Below are positions 45,801 to 56,179 of a stretch of 64,000 nt of DNA, piece by piece. The stretch's first letter is position 1. Every line of letters begins with the position of its first letter. Below the pieces are notes generated by a model. The model had not been told where the DNA came from and did not search any database. It saw nothing but the letters and a program-made list of their open reading frames with translations. Origin of the DNA: Hofstenia miamia (Eukaryota; Xenacoelomorpha; Acoela); assembly GCA_004352715.1 (NCBI GenBank), contig SCFE01000001.1, forward strand, positions 2,550,292 to 2,614,291, in the 5' to 3' direction. A program made the position numbers and the translations under genes.

Positions 45801-48800
45801 TTTTGTATATAGGAGTTTCTATCTTCTGGTATATCATAATTAAATATAATGATCGATCTTTCAAAATCCATTCCAATGTGAAGACAATTTGTTGCAACAA
45901 AAAATTATCTTTTGGAAATCCAGAAAGGACGCCAATTATTCTTCTAGTTTCATTCCCAGGTAAATGCTATAGCAAGAAAAAATGTTCAAATATATATTCA
46001 GTCAGGGTTACGTATCTTGGAACAGAATTAAAATTAATTAATTTCAAATAAGAACTGTCAGTGTCACTTGAGGTAGTGGCTGGCTCCAGATAAGTGGTGA
46101 TCAACTTCAAGCCTTGAAATTGCATGATGTTATCTAGTTCCACGATTGCAGAGGATCATGTTTCGTAACAAGAAGAAACTAAGTATACATCTTATCCAGT
46201 TGGAATATTCAGTGGAATTGTCTGTATGCCTTTTATCAGTGATTAAACCACAAAGTTGTTTTAGAAACTTTTCAGTGAGCGCCAATACTCCAACAGATGC
46301 CCTGACCACCAGTGGTGTAAATGAGGCGTGGTCAATTTCTAGCACTTTCTGTTGGTACTGCCTTGTTTTTCACTACAATGGTAAAGATTAAGTAAATTGC
46401 AATATTTTCACCTAATAGTATGAATGTGTGCTTAGTCTCAATTTCAATCAATATTGTTAAATATGTTGATGCAATTAAAGAAAATCAACCAATTGAAAAA
46501 TGTAAAGTTTTTGCTAAAATTAATAAATTCTAAAATTAAATAAATTGTGCAGAGTATTGATATGGACACAAATTTGTTTTTGGATTTTAGGAATAGGTGC
46601 ATGGTGTTGAATTTGAGTACAAAAAATTTGACCAAATTATTGAGTATCGTCAAATAGGATAAGTAGGAACAGTGTTGAGAAATAGAAATGGTAGACAAGG
46701 AGATAATTCTATTTAATTATTACTCATGATATGCTAAATATATTACATTGTTCTTTTGTGTATAAATTAATCACTATAAGTTTATGTGAAACGAGGTACT
46801 AATTCATTAATAATAATTTAAAATTGTATGCTTAAATTAAAATACCCCACATAAATCATATGTGTTCCTATTCACCCCCATCCAAAAGGGTGAATTGAAG
46901 TACTTTTAAAATTTGAAACAATTCCTGAAAACTAATTAGTCTTATATTTATTGAAATGAAATTTCAAGATCCATAGAACCCATTATAGTGTAAAATTCAA
47001 TGAAATACATTTTCGAAATACCAGGTCTTTGAAAAAACTTAAGGAACTGTTCCTATTTGCTCCATTTGAGAATATTAAGGAATTTTCTTTTGTAATTTTT
47101 ATTGTATAATTTTAATGATTTTTTTCTTATTTTAGAGGAGGCTCGGGCCCCTTCGGCCCCCCTCTGTATCCACCCTTGTAGGAGTAGTAGTAGTAAAAAG
47201 CGCCTACAGCGGCAAAAAAATCATGGCTAGAGGCTGGCTACGGCCAAAAACTTAGAGCCAACACTCGGCACGCCCAAAGCCTTACGGCCAATACCTCTCT
47301 AAGTAAAAATTTATTTTGCATGGTCGGCTATGTAAAGAAAATTGCCTTGCCGCAGAACATTAGCTTGTACATGGAAATTAGAATTGCTTTTGCTCTAACA
47401 GTATGTTAAAGCAAATATTTAATCAATGTGGTTTACATTAACAAAATTTTGACGTTGTATTCACTATGCGTTCTTTTGAATTATCTTGTTAATGCAAAAA
47501 TTACGCAAATGAAAGAAAGTTTTAAGACTGTCTAGCCTGATTGCTTGGACAAGTCTCTTCCTGTTTTGGAGAAAGTGCTCGACACTCTGTATGATTCAAA
47601 CTTAATTTGGTTACTATAAAACATTTTTTATTGTTCTTAAAACATTTATTTTTTCTTAAGCACATTTATGGTTTTGAGAATGTCTGTTTCTTCAAATTCT
47701 GTTTCCACAAATTTCCGTTATATTTCCATTCCACAAAACGACTTCCATTTCTGTAATCTGGAAATTAAATGGAATGGAAATTTCCATTTCCATATGCAAC
47801 CCTGGGTTACTTTAACCCTTAAACATTTTATAGATGAATTTTAAAAATCAAGATTAAAACTGCATCATACAAGCAATTAGTACATTTTGCAATTACATTT
47901 ATTCATTTCATTGTTTTTAATAATGAAATTGGAATTAATAATGATGAAATTTAATACTTGAAATGTGCTGCAATGAGACCATCTTTTCGTCTTACATTAT
48001 GGCTGTTATTTCTAGCCAATTTAAAAATATTTCTGCAGACTTAGCAGTGCTATGCAGGGTGGGAAACAGGTCAACCCAACTTGACCCATGGATGGAGTAA
48101 ATAACTTATAAGTTATTGAGGTGGTATAACAATGACAATTTAAGGAACAAGTTAAGAAGTCATACATTTGAATTCTTGTGAATATCATTAATATGGTAAA
48201 TATTGTTTTCAAAACATTTCGGTGTTAGAATTTGGTCAGCCCTATATTCTTCACTTAAACAGGAGAGATTGGAGGAGATTCTAGCACAATATTTCAGATA
48301 GTCAAATGCTAATATAACATGATACGATCTTCTTTTTGTCTTTCAATTAAATGATTACATTTCCCGAAAAATTATTGGAAATAAAATATTTTTGAACAAT
48401 AATAGGTTTGTAAAATAGCGCACTTGCAAAAGCTATATTTCCCCATCCCTAAGAAATTTCTCGGGGCGGCCTTAGTATAAGTCACCAATGAAAATTATTG
48501 AATCTTTCAAAACTGCATATTCGATAAAGGAGTAACTGGCAAAAATACAATCAACATTAATGCTAGAAAAAATAGAATGTTTTAAACTCTTTTCGGGACC
48601 GGGTCGGATTTGGAGAAATGTTTTTTCCTTAAATCGGCTCAATTAATAAACATTAGACGAAATTTTTTTAAGCGTTTATAAGCCCTCTAACGGTCAAGAA
48701 ATGTAGTGCAAATTTAATATTAACGTAAAATTATTTGAAATTAAATGCCGTCTCGTTTTATCTCGATGTTTAAACAATTCCTTTGTGCTGATGACGCATT

Positions 48801-51800
48801 ATCTTCACACTTTCAAATAACACAAGATAAAAACGAGATTATATGTTAATATGCAGAGACTCCGGAAGCAACTCAACATTGAGGGGCAAAACTTGCTCAG
48901 CTTAAATGTCTATATATTTTTTAAAATAACTTGAATTTTAGGCCAGCTTAACGATTTGATATTTTTATCACTCTTAATTGAACATCAGTAATAAGGGATA
49001 TCACAACCTTCCGAATTTTATACAATTTACAAAATATATACTGTAATGATAATTATTTAAATTGAATATATTAATAGTTTAATAAACAAAACGTCAATCC
49101 TACATTTTTTAATATAAGAAATGAAAGTCATTGCTTTTCAAATACACAGATTATGTAGAGCATTCTTTTAAATTTGAATAATCGAAAGTAGCAAAAGTGT
49201 TAATTTTGACAATTTCTATTGGCCGATGTGATGATACCACATTTAATATATCGAGAAAGGAGCAATAGTTTCACATGGAACTATTCACTGCGAACATTTT
49301 GATATATACAGCTTATCAATGGCATCAATACTCAAAGAGTAATGGGGTTCTGAAATGTGTCATTTGAAGTAATATAATAGAAATTTGAAATTGTTTTAAT
49401 AAAAATTCCAAAATTACACAGAAAAAAGGAGTAAAAAATCTGATTTTGATCTTGTAAAATAGGTTTTGAGTTATTCCTTTAAACTCTGAAAACAGCTAAG
49501 AAATCTGAACAAGATTCACTTAGTATTGCCTTTAAAATTTTTAAATATATTGCGCGACATTTTTAACATTTACATATACATGTATTGAATTGTATTATTT
49601 TAATCAATTTCACTCAAAGAGATTGGTAATGACTTCTATTATGTATTAAGCAATATAGTGCAGCTAGATAGTTTACAACAAACACCCATTTCCAAGAAGT
49701 AGAGCAGCACTGAATGAATTGTCCTTGGAAAGCACTTTAAGTTTGTAAAAATCGACTGATACATTGTTCTCAGTTTACAATAAAAGTATTGATCAAATCG
49801 GAAATCGACAAACATTGCCACATGGAGCTATTGTTGCGCAGGAGAATGATATATTTTTTATGAATACAGCGTCAAAATTGACTTCACAGTGACCTTCCGA
49901 AGTTATTCTACTCCAACGTTAAAATTGCTTTGGTCTAGACAGGTCAATAACATATTTCATATATCAAAGGAAGCTCTAATCCTTTGTTTACATAAAGCAA
50001 ATATTGAAAAGCTATTAAAGTGTTATGTTACATTTATCGCTCTAAAAATAGGGAAAATTAAAAAATTCCAAAATTAAAAATCAGTTTATTTATAGAGCTA
50101 TTCAGCACGCATCGAATGGTATTTAAACTGTGTCGATAGTATAAAAACTCATGGAGTTATAGGTATCCAAACTTAGTCTTCTCTATTAATTATAATAATC
50201 GAATCTTACGAAAGTGTAAATTGAACATTTGTTTTGGCCGATATTTTGCAACCAGTATAGATAAATTTAAAAAATAAAAAGTAGTTTCACGTGGAGCTAG
50301 TCAGCGCGTATATTTTACTGTATAAGCCTAGTGCATAACGTCAAAAGTCGCAGAGTAATAGTGTTCTGAAATACATCAGTTGTAATTGTTAAACAGAAAT
50401 ACGAAAGTTGTAATAAACTAAAGTGTTGATATCATAAAGGGAATAATAACTAAAAATATAATATTAACAATGTAATATAGAACTAAAGGAGCTCTAAAGA
50501 ATGCTGAAAAGAGCTAAGGAGTTAAACAAGAATTGACAGAGTACTGGCTGTCCTAAAGCAGTGTAAAACTGCGGGTGTATGGCATACTTTGAACTCATTT
50601 CTCCAAAGATCGATACTGAGTGAAATCAAATAAACAGCTGCAAGTTCACCAAAAGAGGTTCGGCAATCAAAATTGGTTTCGTAATATAGAAATATCAAAT
50701 TTGAATCACCTCTACAAAGCAATAATTTTAGAAAATTCTAGCGAATTTTTGAAAAGTTCTTTACTAAATTTAACCTCATTTGTCCAAACATTGACTGGGT
50801 CAATTTCGAATTTTAATAGCTGAATACATGCAACAAAGCGTAATGTAATCATAATTGTTTCGTAACGCAAACAAATTGCAATATTAAAAGTGCTATAGCT
50901 CTAAATACGAAATTTCCCTTTGTTTTTTACATACTAATTCAATATTTTACGACGCCATCTAACGAATTTTAAAAATAAAAATTTTGTCTAATGGGTGGCA
51001 TTAATTCCCTTGTTTGTATGCATATGTTCTAACACTAGATTTAACGAGTATTTTTTGCATGACAATCAATAATGCATAGCAGTGCTCATTTTCCCGCTCG
51101 GAGTTCGGGGTGTGTTTGGAGTGCAAACTAGTTTCATTCATGATCAGAAGGCGATTCACGATATTTGTTTTCTTCACTATTATGTTATTTTCTACGTATT
51201 TATTAAATTTATTTTCTTACTTTTAGTTTTTCAATTGGTCTTAGGCATGTAAATGCTTTGAGATATCAAATTCTTTCTATATGTTCAAATGGCCCAATCG
51301 GAGAGATTTATTATCCGGGTTGGATCGGATCTATGCATCATTCGGTGACGGTTGGGACTACCAAATTTTACCTGTTTCGAATTCTGAAAAGAAACACACA
51401 GAATTACAAAGAAGTATATTTTATCGAATTTCAATGAATATCAAACTCTACAAACAAAATTAGTATCATCTCAGTAAAACCATAACCCAAAAATATAAAT
51501 AAAATGATTTATGGAGGCCGAATAATTATATTTTTACATTAGTTTTAAATTTTTAGTTTTGATTAATTTTAGGATTCCAAATAGAGAAAACATTCGTTCA
51601 TGTGAAATAAAATATTTAATTACCTTAGATCACTAAATTTATATTATATGTTCATGTCTTTATGTCTCTTACTTTGAGATAAACCTGTATTAATTTTCAA
51701 TACCTTATGCAAAATGTTATTTAACAATCGTATATATTAGACTAATAAACATTACCTGTTGAGGAAGCCAAAAATAATACAATTCCAAAGACAACAACCA

Positions 51801-51834
51801 ATATAACAATGAATTGCCCAACTGCCGAAACCAT
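36739..51834 (-). CDS. Secreted apple/PAN plus thrombospondin-1 protein, copy 2 (complete, five exons)
   Basis: Coding exons on the minus strand are 51834-51756, 43706-43510, 42065-41795, 38497-38322 and 36873-36739. All junctions are GT/AG and the phases agree, giving 285 residues and a stop. Residues 1-25 are a hydrophobic signal peptide (MVSAVGQFIVILVVVFG...). The sequence ERVKR-SFSY then gives a furin-like site near residue 35. An apple/PAN domain follows (CLLACIIHKECMSVNV), extending to SWRHITMPKN. Next come a first TSP1-like module (SSWSELDECRCPHLGYTKR), a CCCPGE cluster and a second TSP1-like module (TWEEWSKFNCYKNC, closing with CQGRKCNGNQC). The likely role is a small secreted extracellular-matrix, adhesion or lectin-like protein; the function is unknown. 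Paralogue of copy 1. The 8-kb first intron holds a UAP56 retrocopy and other repeats. Confidence 0.82.
38322..38497 (-). CDS. Copy 2 exon: triple cysteine and second TSP1-like module
   Basis: 176 bp between TTTTAG and the donor TGG-GTGAGA. It encodes CCCPGESTWEEWSKFNCYKN and SLVKERYCYN, with the same length and phases as 11171-11346. Confidence 0.83.
38500..39290. other. Copy 2 intron, left part
   Basis: No exon or recognised element before the retroelement fragment. Confidence 0.5.
39300..40850 (+). mobile_element. Retroelement fragment: N-terminal zinc-finger region joined to C-terminal nuclease-like region
   Basis: Plus-strand GC-rich island inside a copy 2 intron. The first part (about 39440-39760) has a cysteine/histidine-rich zinc-finger-like N-terminus (LNGVIQHLERHTK-like and YMCNCGKLQSKRSRH). 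From 39864 a frame encodes the C-terminal region of a widespread retroelement family: SSPNASTWLTETPSPGLGF, KCPLCPENLLDPLGHHALTC (zinc-binding), FRHNTIRD, then RPADVLIPVWSLGKAGAIDV, a PD-(D/E)XK-like pattern. It resumes after the gap with MVLTRCIARAIIARSPMD and a stop. No reverse transcriptase lies between the two parts. A stop and frame change occur near 39760-39860. Confidence 0.6.
40302..40730. other. Assembly gap (429 N) within the retroelement
   Basis: The frame is open on both sides, consistent with a collapsed multicopy element. Confidence 0.95.
40860..41790. other. Copy 2 intron, right part
   Basis: No exon seen. The long plus-strand frame at 41658-42026 is antisense to the copy 2 exon that follows. 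Confidence 0.55.
41795..42065 (-). CDS. Copy 2 exon: apple end and first TSP1-like module
   Basis: 271 bp between TGCTTAG and the donor CCAA-GTAAGT. It encodes YVSPQLIINEASWRHITMP, WSELDECRCPHLGYTKRSR and IHGGNP, with the same length and phases as 12440-12710. Confidence 0.83.
42070..43505. other. Copy 2 intron between apple exon and next exon
   Basis: Non-coding. A patch at 42660-42740 (GTTGGGTTGAG ... TTGACCCGAACC) belongs to a family of short GGGTTGGG-type repeat ends also seen at 48050-48100, 52390-52425 and 52630-52655. Confidence 0.45.
43510..43706 (-). CDS. Copy 2 exon: furin-like site and apple/PAN core
   Basis: 197 bp, entered after GTTTGTAG and left at AAAT-GTAAGT. It encodes DWLAMERVKRSFSYAE and CLLACIIHKECMSVNVLP. 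The first base of the split codon comes from the signal exon. Confidence 0.82.
43707..45620. other. First intron of copy 2, left part
   Basis: No exon seen. 44810-44860 carries CGGCTATGGCC motifs of the dispersed CGGCCA repeat. 44235-44370 is GC-richer with no recognised product. Confidence 0.45.
45626..46050 (-). pseudogene. UAP56/DDX39-type RNA helicase retrocopy fragment
   Basis: Read on the minus strand with frameshifts near 45900 and 45980, this stretch follows the C-terminal helicase domain of the DDX39B/UAP56 mRNA-export helicase. It runs NSVPRYVTLTEYIFEHFF, then FLAIA, then VATNCLHIGMDFERSIII and FNYDIPEDRNSYIQNVARVGRY, followed by stop codons, then LAITNVSSTEDTVILNQVQD, VSIVELADKLDVASYYPVE and a stop. 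The RNA-binding ATN motif and ARVGR (motif VI region) are recognisable. No introns interrupt it and the 5' part of the gene is absent, as in a 5'-truncated retrocopy. It is inactive and lies in the first intron of copy 2, beside a LINE scrap. Confidence 0.7.
46085..46380 (-). pseudogene. LINE-type C-terminal fragment
   Basis: The minus strand encodes VLEIDHASFTPLVVRASVGV, LITDKRHTDNSTEYSNWIRC and LSFFLLRNMILCNRGTR, then a stop. This resembles the conserved C-terminal segment (E-x-H-x-SFTPLV ... W-x-R-x-x-x-SF-x-LLR) seen at the end of many animal retroelement polyproteins. Only about 70 residues remain. Confidence 0.5.
46400..47170. other. Intron stretch without recognised element
   Basis: AT-rich. 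The GC-rich right end (GGCTCGGGCCCCTTCGGCCC at 47147-47166) looks like the terminus of a DNA transposon, but its partner was not identified. Confidence 0.4.
47175..47345 (+). repeat. CGGCCA-rich dispersed repeat, copy 2 (inverted to 34.8 kb)
   Basis: Contains AGTAGTAGTAAAAAGCGCC, GCTGGCTACGGCC and GCATGGTCGGCTATG, the reverse complement of motifs at 34780-34962 in matching order. Confidence 0.5.
47350..49195. other. Intron stretch without recognised gene
   Basis: Includes a repeat terminus at 47700-47805 (CCATATGCAACCCTGG) shared with about 10.0 kb. No exon seen. Confidence 0.45.
49200..50540. repeat. Diverged large tandem repeats in the first intron of copy 2
   Basis: The block at 49202-49440 (TTGGCCGATGTG ... 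GTTTCACATGGAACTATTCA ... AGAGTAATGGGGTTCTGAAA) recurs diverged at 50230-50420 (TTGGCCGATATT ... GTTTCACGTGGAGCTAGTCA ... AGAGTAATAGTGTTCTGAAA). Partial versions lie at 49815-49880 and 50080-50165. The spacing of the two best copies is about 1.03 kb. Confidence 0.5.
50541..51755. other. First intron of copy 2, part next to the signal exon
   Basis: No exon or recognised element seen. Confidence 0.5.
51756..51834 (-). CDS. Copy 2 first coding exon: signal peptide
   Basis: ATG at 51834-51832, 26 codons plus one base, donor ACAG-GTAATG. The peptide MVSAVGQFIVILVVVFGIVL is a strong hydrophobic leader ending in small residues (ASST). The leftover G pairs with AC at the start of the apple exon to give an aspartate codon, which supports the join across the 8-kb intron. 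Confidence 0.7.
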
Positions 51835-51839
51835 TATAA

Positions 51840-52146
51840 TATTGGAATTTATGCAAGAAGAACTCAATTGTAAGTCTTAGTTGATTAAGCGACATTAATT
51901 TAAATCCGCCAATCAAATCCTACCAAACACTAATGTCGCATTAGGTAATTCAATCGAGACATGCACAAATTTACAATTTTACATATAATATAAATTCATG
52001 AGCTCTTTGAAATATTCATGGGGATATATAAAGCAAAAAACTAATGGAATGATAGCATGGAAGGAAACAGTAAATGAAAATTTTAAAATTCTGTTTAATA
52101 CCTCATAAAATCAATGCTATAGTCTATGAAAATTTGCAAATATTAA
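51840..52146. other. Region upstream of the copy 2 start
   Basis: Presumed 5' flank of copy 2. No confident TATA box or initiator could be singled out in this AT-rich background. Confidence 0.35.
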
Positions 52147-52383
52147 TTTCTAATGGTCAACTCTATTATTTTTACAGTAATACAATTTCCCAAATAATTA
52201 GTGGGAGAAATTGCATTTTGCTAAACTAGTTTTGGAAATTTAGAAATACTAGTTTCTAGTGTGCTCAGCTCTGTTATATTTACAGTAATACAACTACCCA
52301 AACATTTAGTGGGAGAAATTGGTTTTACTGAAATAGTTATGGAAATTGGCAAGTATAAATTTCTAATAGTCAAGCATCTGATA
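52147..52383. repeat. About 106-bp tandem repeat, 2.2 units
   Basis: Units start TTTCTA at 52147, 52253 and 52360. They share ACAGTAATACAA and TTTAGTGGGAGAAATTG. A further partial unit occurs at 52680-52735. Confidence 0.7.
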
Positions 52384-52429
52384 CAGAGGAGGTCCCGACC
52401 AGAAATTCTAGCATTGACCTGACCCAATC

Positions 52430-54140
52430 AAAGAATGATTACTAGTATAATATACACACATTTTTTTAACATAAAAGTATCAGTAAAATCAATACTAAAT
52501 CAATAAAAAACCCAAACATAATTTAAATCCATTAGTATTTAGGAAATTCAAAGATTCAAAAGTTTGAGTTCTAAAATTGCTCCTTAAAGCTGCTAGTGTC
52601 TTCCAAATGAGAGCCAACGCGTCTCTTTGGAAGAGTAGCCCGCAACCCGACCCGTTAATTTTTTTTACTACCCTGATTTGATATATTTACAGTAATACAG
52701 CTTTACCAAATCAATAGTGGGAGAAATTTACAGTAATAAAAAGCTATGGAATGCTCATTTGCTCTCCTCTGCAAACATCATAGAGAGTAAATATGCCCAA
52801 AATAGTTTTAAAATTTTAGGCAGCAAGTAGCTAATAATTTGAATGGACAAAAAAATTATTAACATGAGTCAAATAACGTTTTCTGTAGTATAATGAATTT
52901 TATATCAGCATTAATTTAGCAGTCAATAGCATAAAAAGCGTTTTTTGGAATGCATGTAATATCACATGATAAATGAATGTAGTCCAATTAATTATTAAAA
53001 GCATAAGGTGTGATTTAGCAGAGCAATTCGTAATAAATCGAAATCTATAATTAATTATAAATTCAACAAAAAACATTTTGTAAATATTGGAAGACACTTT
53101 TAAAAACAAAATTTGATTACAATTGTAAAGATAGAAATCAACTTTCTCCTTCGGTAACATCTGAGGGAAATACTTGGTTGGAGGAAATATGCGTAAGTTA
53201 CAATTTCAAGAATGATTGTCGAGATCGCAGTGAATGAATTTAATGGGCCCATTTAAGCATTCATTTTCAAAACTCCTGATGATTTGTTAAAAATCCATAG
53301 ACTTCTTTTGTTAACTTTCAAATGCGTGTTTTTGTCCATAAAAATTTCGATTTACAATGTCATTCCAACTAAATTTTTAAAGGAAAATTTTAAGCATTAT
53401 GGCCCTTAATCCTGTAGTATAATTGTATGATTTTAGATTATATTAAAGAATGTATACTTTCTGTTGTATTCACTGTTAAATTTTGTGTTATCAACAACAA
53501 TCGGGTGCAAACCCTATTTTTTAAGGGCGTAAAGTTGCACCCTCAACTACATATCATAAAAAAATCAAAATTGTGAATAACTGAAGGGAAATTTTCATTG
53601 CATGAAATTTAGCTTTGTCCATTTTTTGAAAAAATTGTGTCAATATTTTTTCCAAAACAAAATGTTATATACATTTTGTCAGGGATAGTACAAAATTATT
53701 TTTATGCTGAATTTGTTCAGTTTCATATTTAATTGGTTTTATTCCCATTATGCATTTCTTACACTACAATTTGGCTAGTGCAGGGGAATGAAAGTATTGT
53801 GCAGTAGACTGTATTCACAGGTAAAAAAAAATAGGACAAAGTTGCGTTGATTCATGTTATCTGTATGATCTTTTAAAAAATGGCACTCTTTTCTGCTCTC
53901 TTGTTGAGAAATGGTGACATCAGCAAAACATATGCTAAAGATATACAATATCATTATGTGTATTTAACTTTAAGAGAAAGGGTTTTCTACAAATTGAAAT
54001 ATGCATTTTCATCTCGTATTTAAATAAATGGAGAAGCTAGTCCTTCAAAATTTAGTATAAAATTCTAGAAAATATTTTTTTCGCAATCAATAGTGAAAAG
54101 TATAAGGAAAAAGGACTGATTATTTGTGTAATCACTAATT
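52430..54140. other. Stretch without recognised gene
   Basis: AT-rich. The 86-codon minus-strand frame at 52900-53160 is not supported. Confidence 0.5.
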
Positions 54141-55035
54141 ATTAAAGATTTACTGAAAAGTAACTATATGAACACCCTATCCTGTGTCCTCCTAAAATAT
54201 TTGTCGAATTTAAATTGAAAATATGTTTTAGATAGAAATAGAATAACGTAGAAAAAATAACCTTTAACTCTCGTACACATTTCTTATGTATAAGATTGCA
54301 AAGCATATTGAAAAGGCACTCTTGGCAGAGCAAATATAAAACTGTGCTCCATGTAAATGCTACGATGAGCATTGTTACCATGAAACCACACATATTTGAG
54401 TAACTTTTGTAAATTCCATATGCAGGGCAAACAAATTCTGGGAATTTCTCCATTACTAAGGGTGTTATTTGATTATATGCAATATTAGAAAAGAAATATA
54501 TTCCTGTAGCGCAAAGTTCTGTATAGATGTTGATAATCACAGTGAAATTGAATGCAATCATTCCCAAACAACAGCAAACGAGACCAACACTGTACACTAA
54601 AAAATGAACAAGTGCAGAAGATAATACTGTTCTGCTGATAATGATATCGGTTAATCTTCCAGCAAATACTACAACAATACAAGCGCCAAATTTTGTAAGC
54701 ACAGACGTCATCCCAATAATATCATAATGGTGATCTTTAACAACACTCGCTAAGTACTTTGGCAATTTTATCTGCAGCAAGTTTATAACTAAGAGGGCCG
54801 AAAGGCCTAATACACCTAGTTTCAAACCTTTAGTATTCAATGATAACCAAATAATTGTTCAACGAAATTTATCTTCTCTGCGCTCTTCGCGGAGAATCAG
54901 AAACAAAGTAAACAAGAACTATAATCCAATCAATGTGAAGAGTCCCCAAGCATACAATTCTAAGGACCAGTGTAGATATTTAGAAATGCCTTTACTAGTT
55001 GAAGCTGCAATCATAGATCCAATTATAACAGAAAT

Positions 55036-55906
55036 TAACCTTAATAAGAACATGCAGATATATTTCGACTTACAAATTCATCGTCAGTTTTACAAATTAT
55101 TCCCTCTAAATTTACTAGATTTTAAAATAATAATTATAATTTTCTAAATTTTAGAAATGGTAAATTAAATTTATAAATATCAATAATTTTTAAATTAGTT
55201 GATCTTGACGTCTGATGTAATATTTTTGTTTCAAAATTTGGTCTGCACTTATTAGATGATGAGATATATTAGAACTGGTCTCATGTTCTTTAATTCTTCT
55301 TGATAGTTGTCTACTAGAAAAACCAATATAATCTTCACCACAAATGCATTTTATTTGATAAATTATATTTGACTTATTGGTTTCTTCAGTTGTCGATTTT
55401 AATTGCAATTTCGTTCTTAGTTTATTATTGTTATATATAAATCTAACTTTTTCTTTAATTATTGATATTTTTCTGAGTTCTTTGATCATGTTTTCAGTGT
55501 GGAGTCTTCTATATTGGATCTTAAAACAATGTTCATAATTAGTTTTATTGTTTTTTGATCTTTTGTTCTTAATTAAAATGTCTTCTAATGATTTCTTAAT
55601 ATATCGATCTATGAAATTGCTTGGATATTCATTCTTCTTTGATTCTTTAATACAAGATCAAGTAATTTAAAAATTATTGAGAGTATTTTTATAAAATCCT
55701 TGCAACCAAGTTTAAACACAAAAGAAGACTATATTTATAAATTAAATTTGCCACTTTTTAAAATTTAAAAAATTATAATTATTATTGTAAAATCTAGTAA
55801 ATTTAGGGGGAATAATTTGTAAAACTGACGATGACTTTGTATTTGTAAGTCGAAATATATCTGCATGTTCTTATTAAGGTTAATTAAGCTCCTAAAAAAC
55901 GACACA
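55036..55906 (-). mobile_element. Penelope-like element (GIY-YIG end only) with 12-bp target-site duplication
   Basis: Flanked by TATAACAGAAAT at 55024-55035 and 55907-55918. About 130-150-bp arms (55036-55175 and 55735-55882) are inverted copies of each other. Between them the minus strand encodes from about 55640 NEYPSNFIDRYIKKSLEDIL, then a GIY-YIG endonuclease core, IIYQIKCICGEDYIGFSSRQ followed by SRRIKEHE. The catalytic tyrosines are shifted (YQI ... DYIG), as is usual for Penelope elements, and the reverse transcriptase is absent. It is therefore a 5'-truncated copy. Confidence 0.75.
55190..55489 (-). CDS. GIY-YIG endonuclease domain of the Penelope-like element
   Basis: C-terminal frame of the element; the open frame continues upstream to about 55640 without a start. 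Key residues are Y in IIYQIKC, YIG in GEDYIG, R in SRRIKEHE and the E of KEHE. After a recognisable core the end is short and diverged (YYIRRQDQLI). It is part of a truncated transposon rather than a host gene. Confidence 0.65.
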   Translation of the reverse strand: MIKELRKISIIKEKVRFIYNNNKLRTKLQLKSTTEETNKSNIIYQIKCICGEDYIGFSSRQLSRRIKEHETSSNISHHLISADQILKQKYYIRRQDQLI

Positions 55907-56179
55907 TATAACAGAAATGTTAAAAAGACTAGCAAATGTAGTGAGTTCAGTCTTTGCAACCTATATATTTATAAGATTTATTCCAGCAGGTACATTAACA
56001 GCATGTGTGGCTCCTAAGAACATTCTAACAACACTAAACAAATAGAATTGAACTTTGCCAAAATTGGAAATATTGTAATGTAATAATTGAACTAACTAAA
56101 GTGGCAAGCATTATTATATTCTTTCGACTATAAGTATTTATTTATTTGTAACGCTTTTATTCCTGTACTGTACGTATAC

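Larger units (their letters stand above)
54142..56130 (-). pseudogene. SLC17-type MFS transporter pseudogene, split by a Penelope-like element
   Basis: Minus-strand remnants follow the order of an SLC17-family transporter (sialin/VGLUT/NPT type, major facilitator superfamily). Right of the insertion: MLATLVSSIITLQYF and VVRMFLGATHAVNVPAGI (the R-x-x-x-G motif). Left of it: IGSMIAASTSKG, HWSLELYAWGLFTLIG, VLVYFVSDSPRR (the cytosolic D-S-P turn), then an open stretch 54840-54300 with LPKYLASVVK, VVVFAGRLTDIII, NIAYNQITPLVMEKFPEF and YSNMCGFMVTML. Frameshifts near 54880-54940 and 56020, and in-frame stops, show that it is inactive. There are no introns over about 1.1 kb of coding-like sequence, suggesting a retrocopy or a single large exon. 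The insertion 55036-55906 interrupts a codon stretch that is otherwise continuous. Confidence 0.65.
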
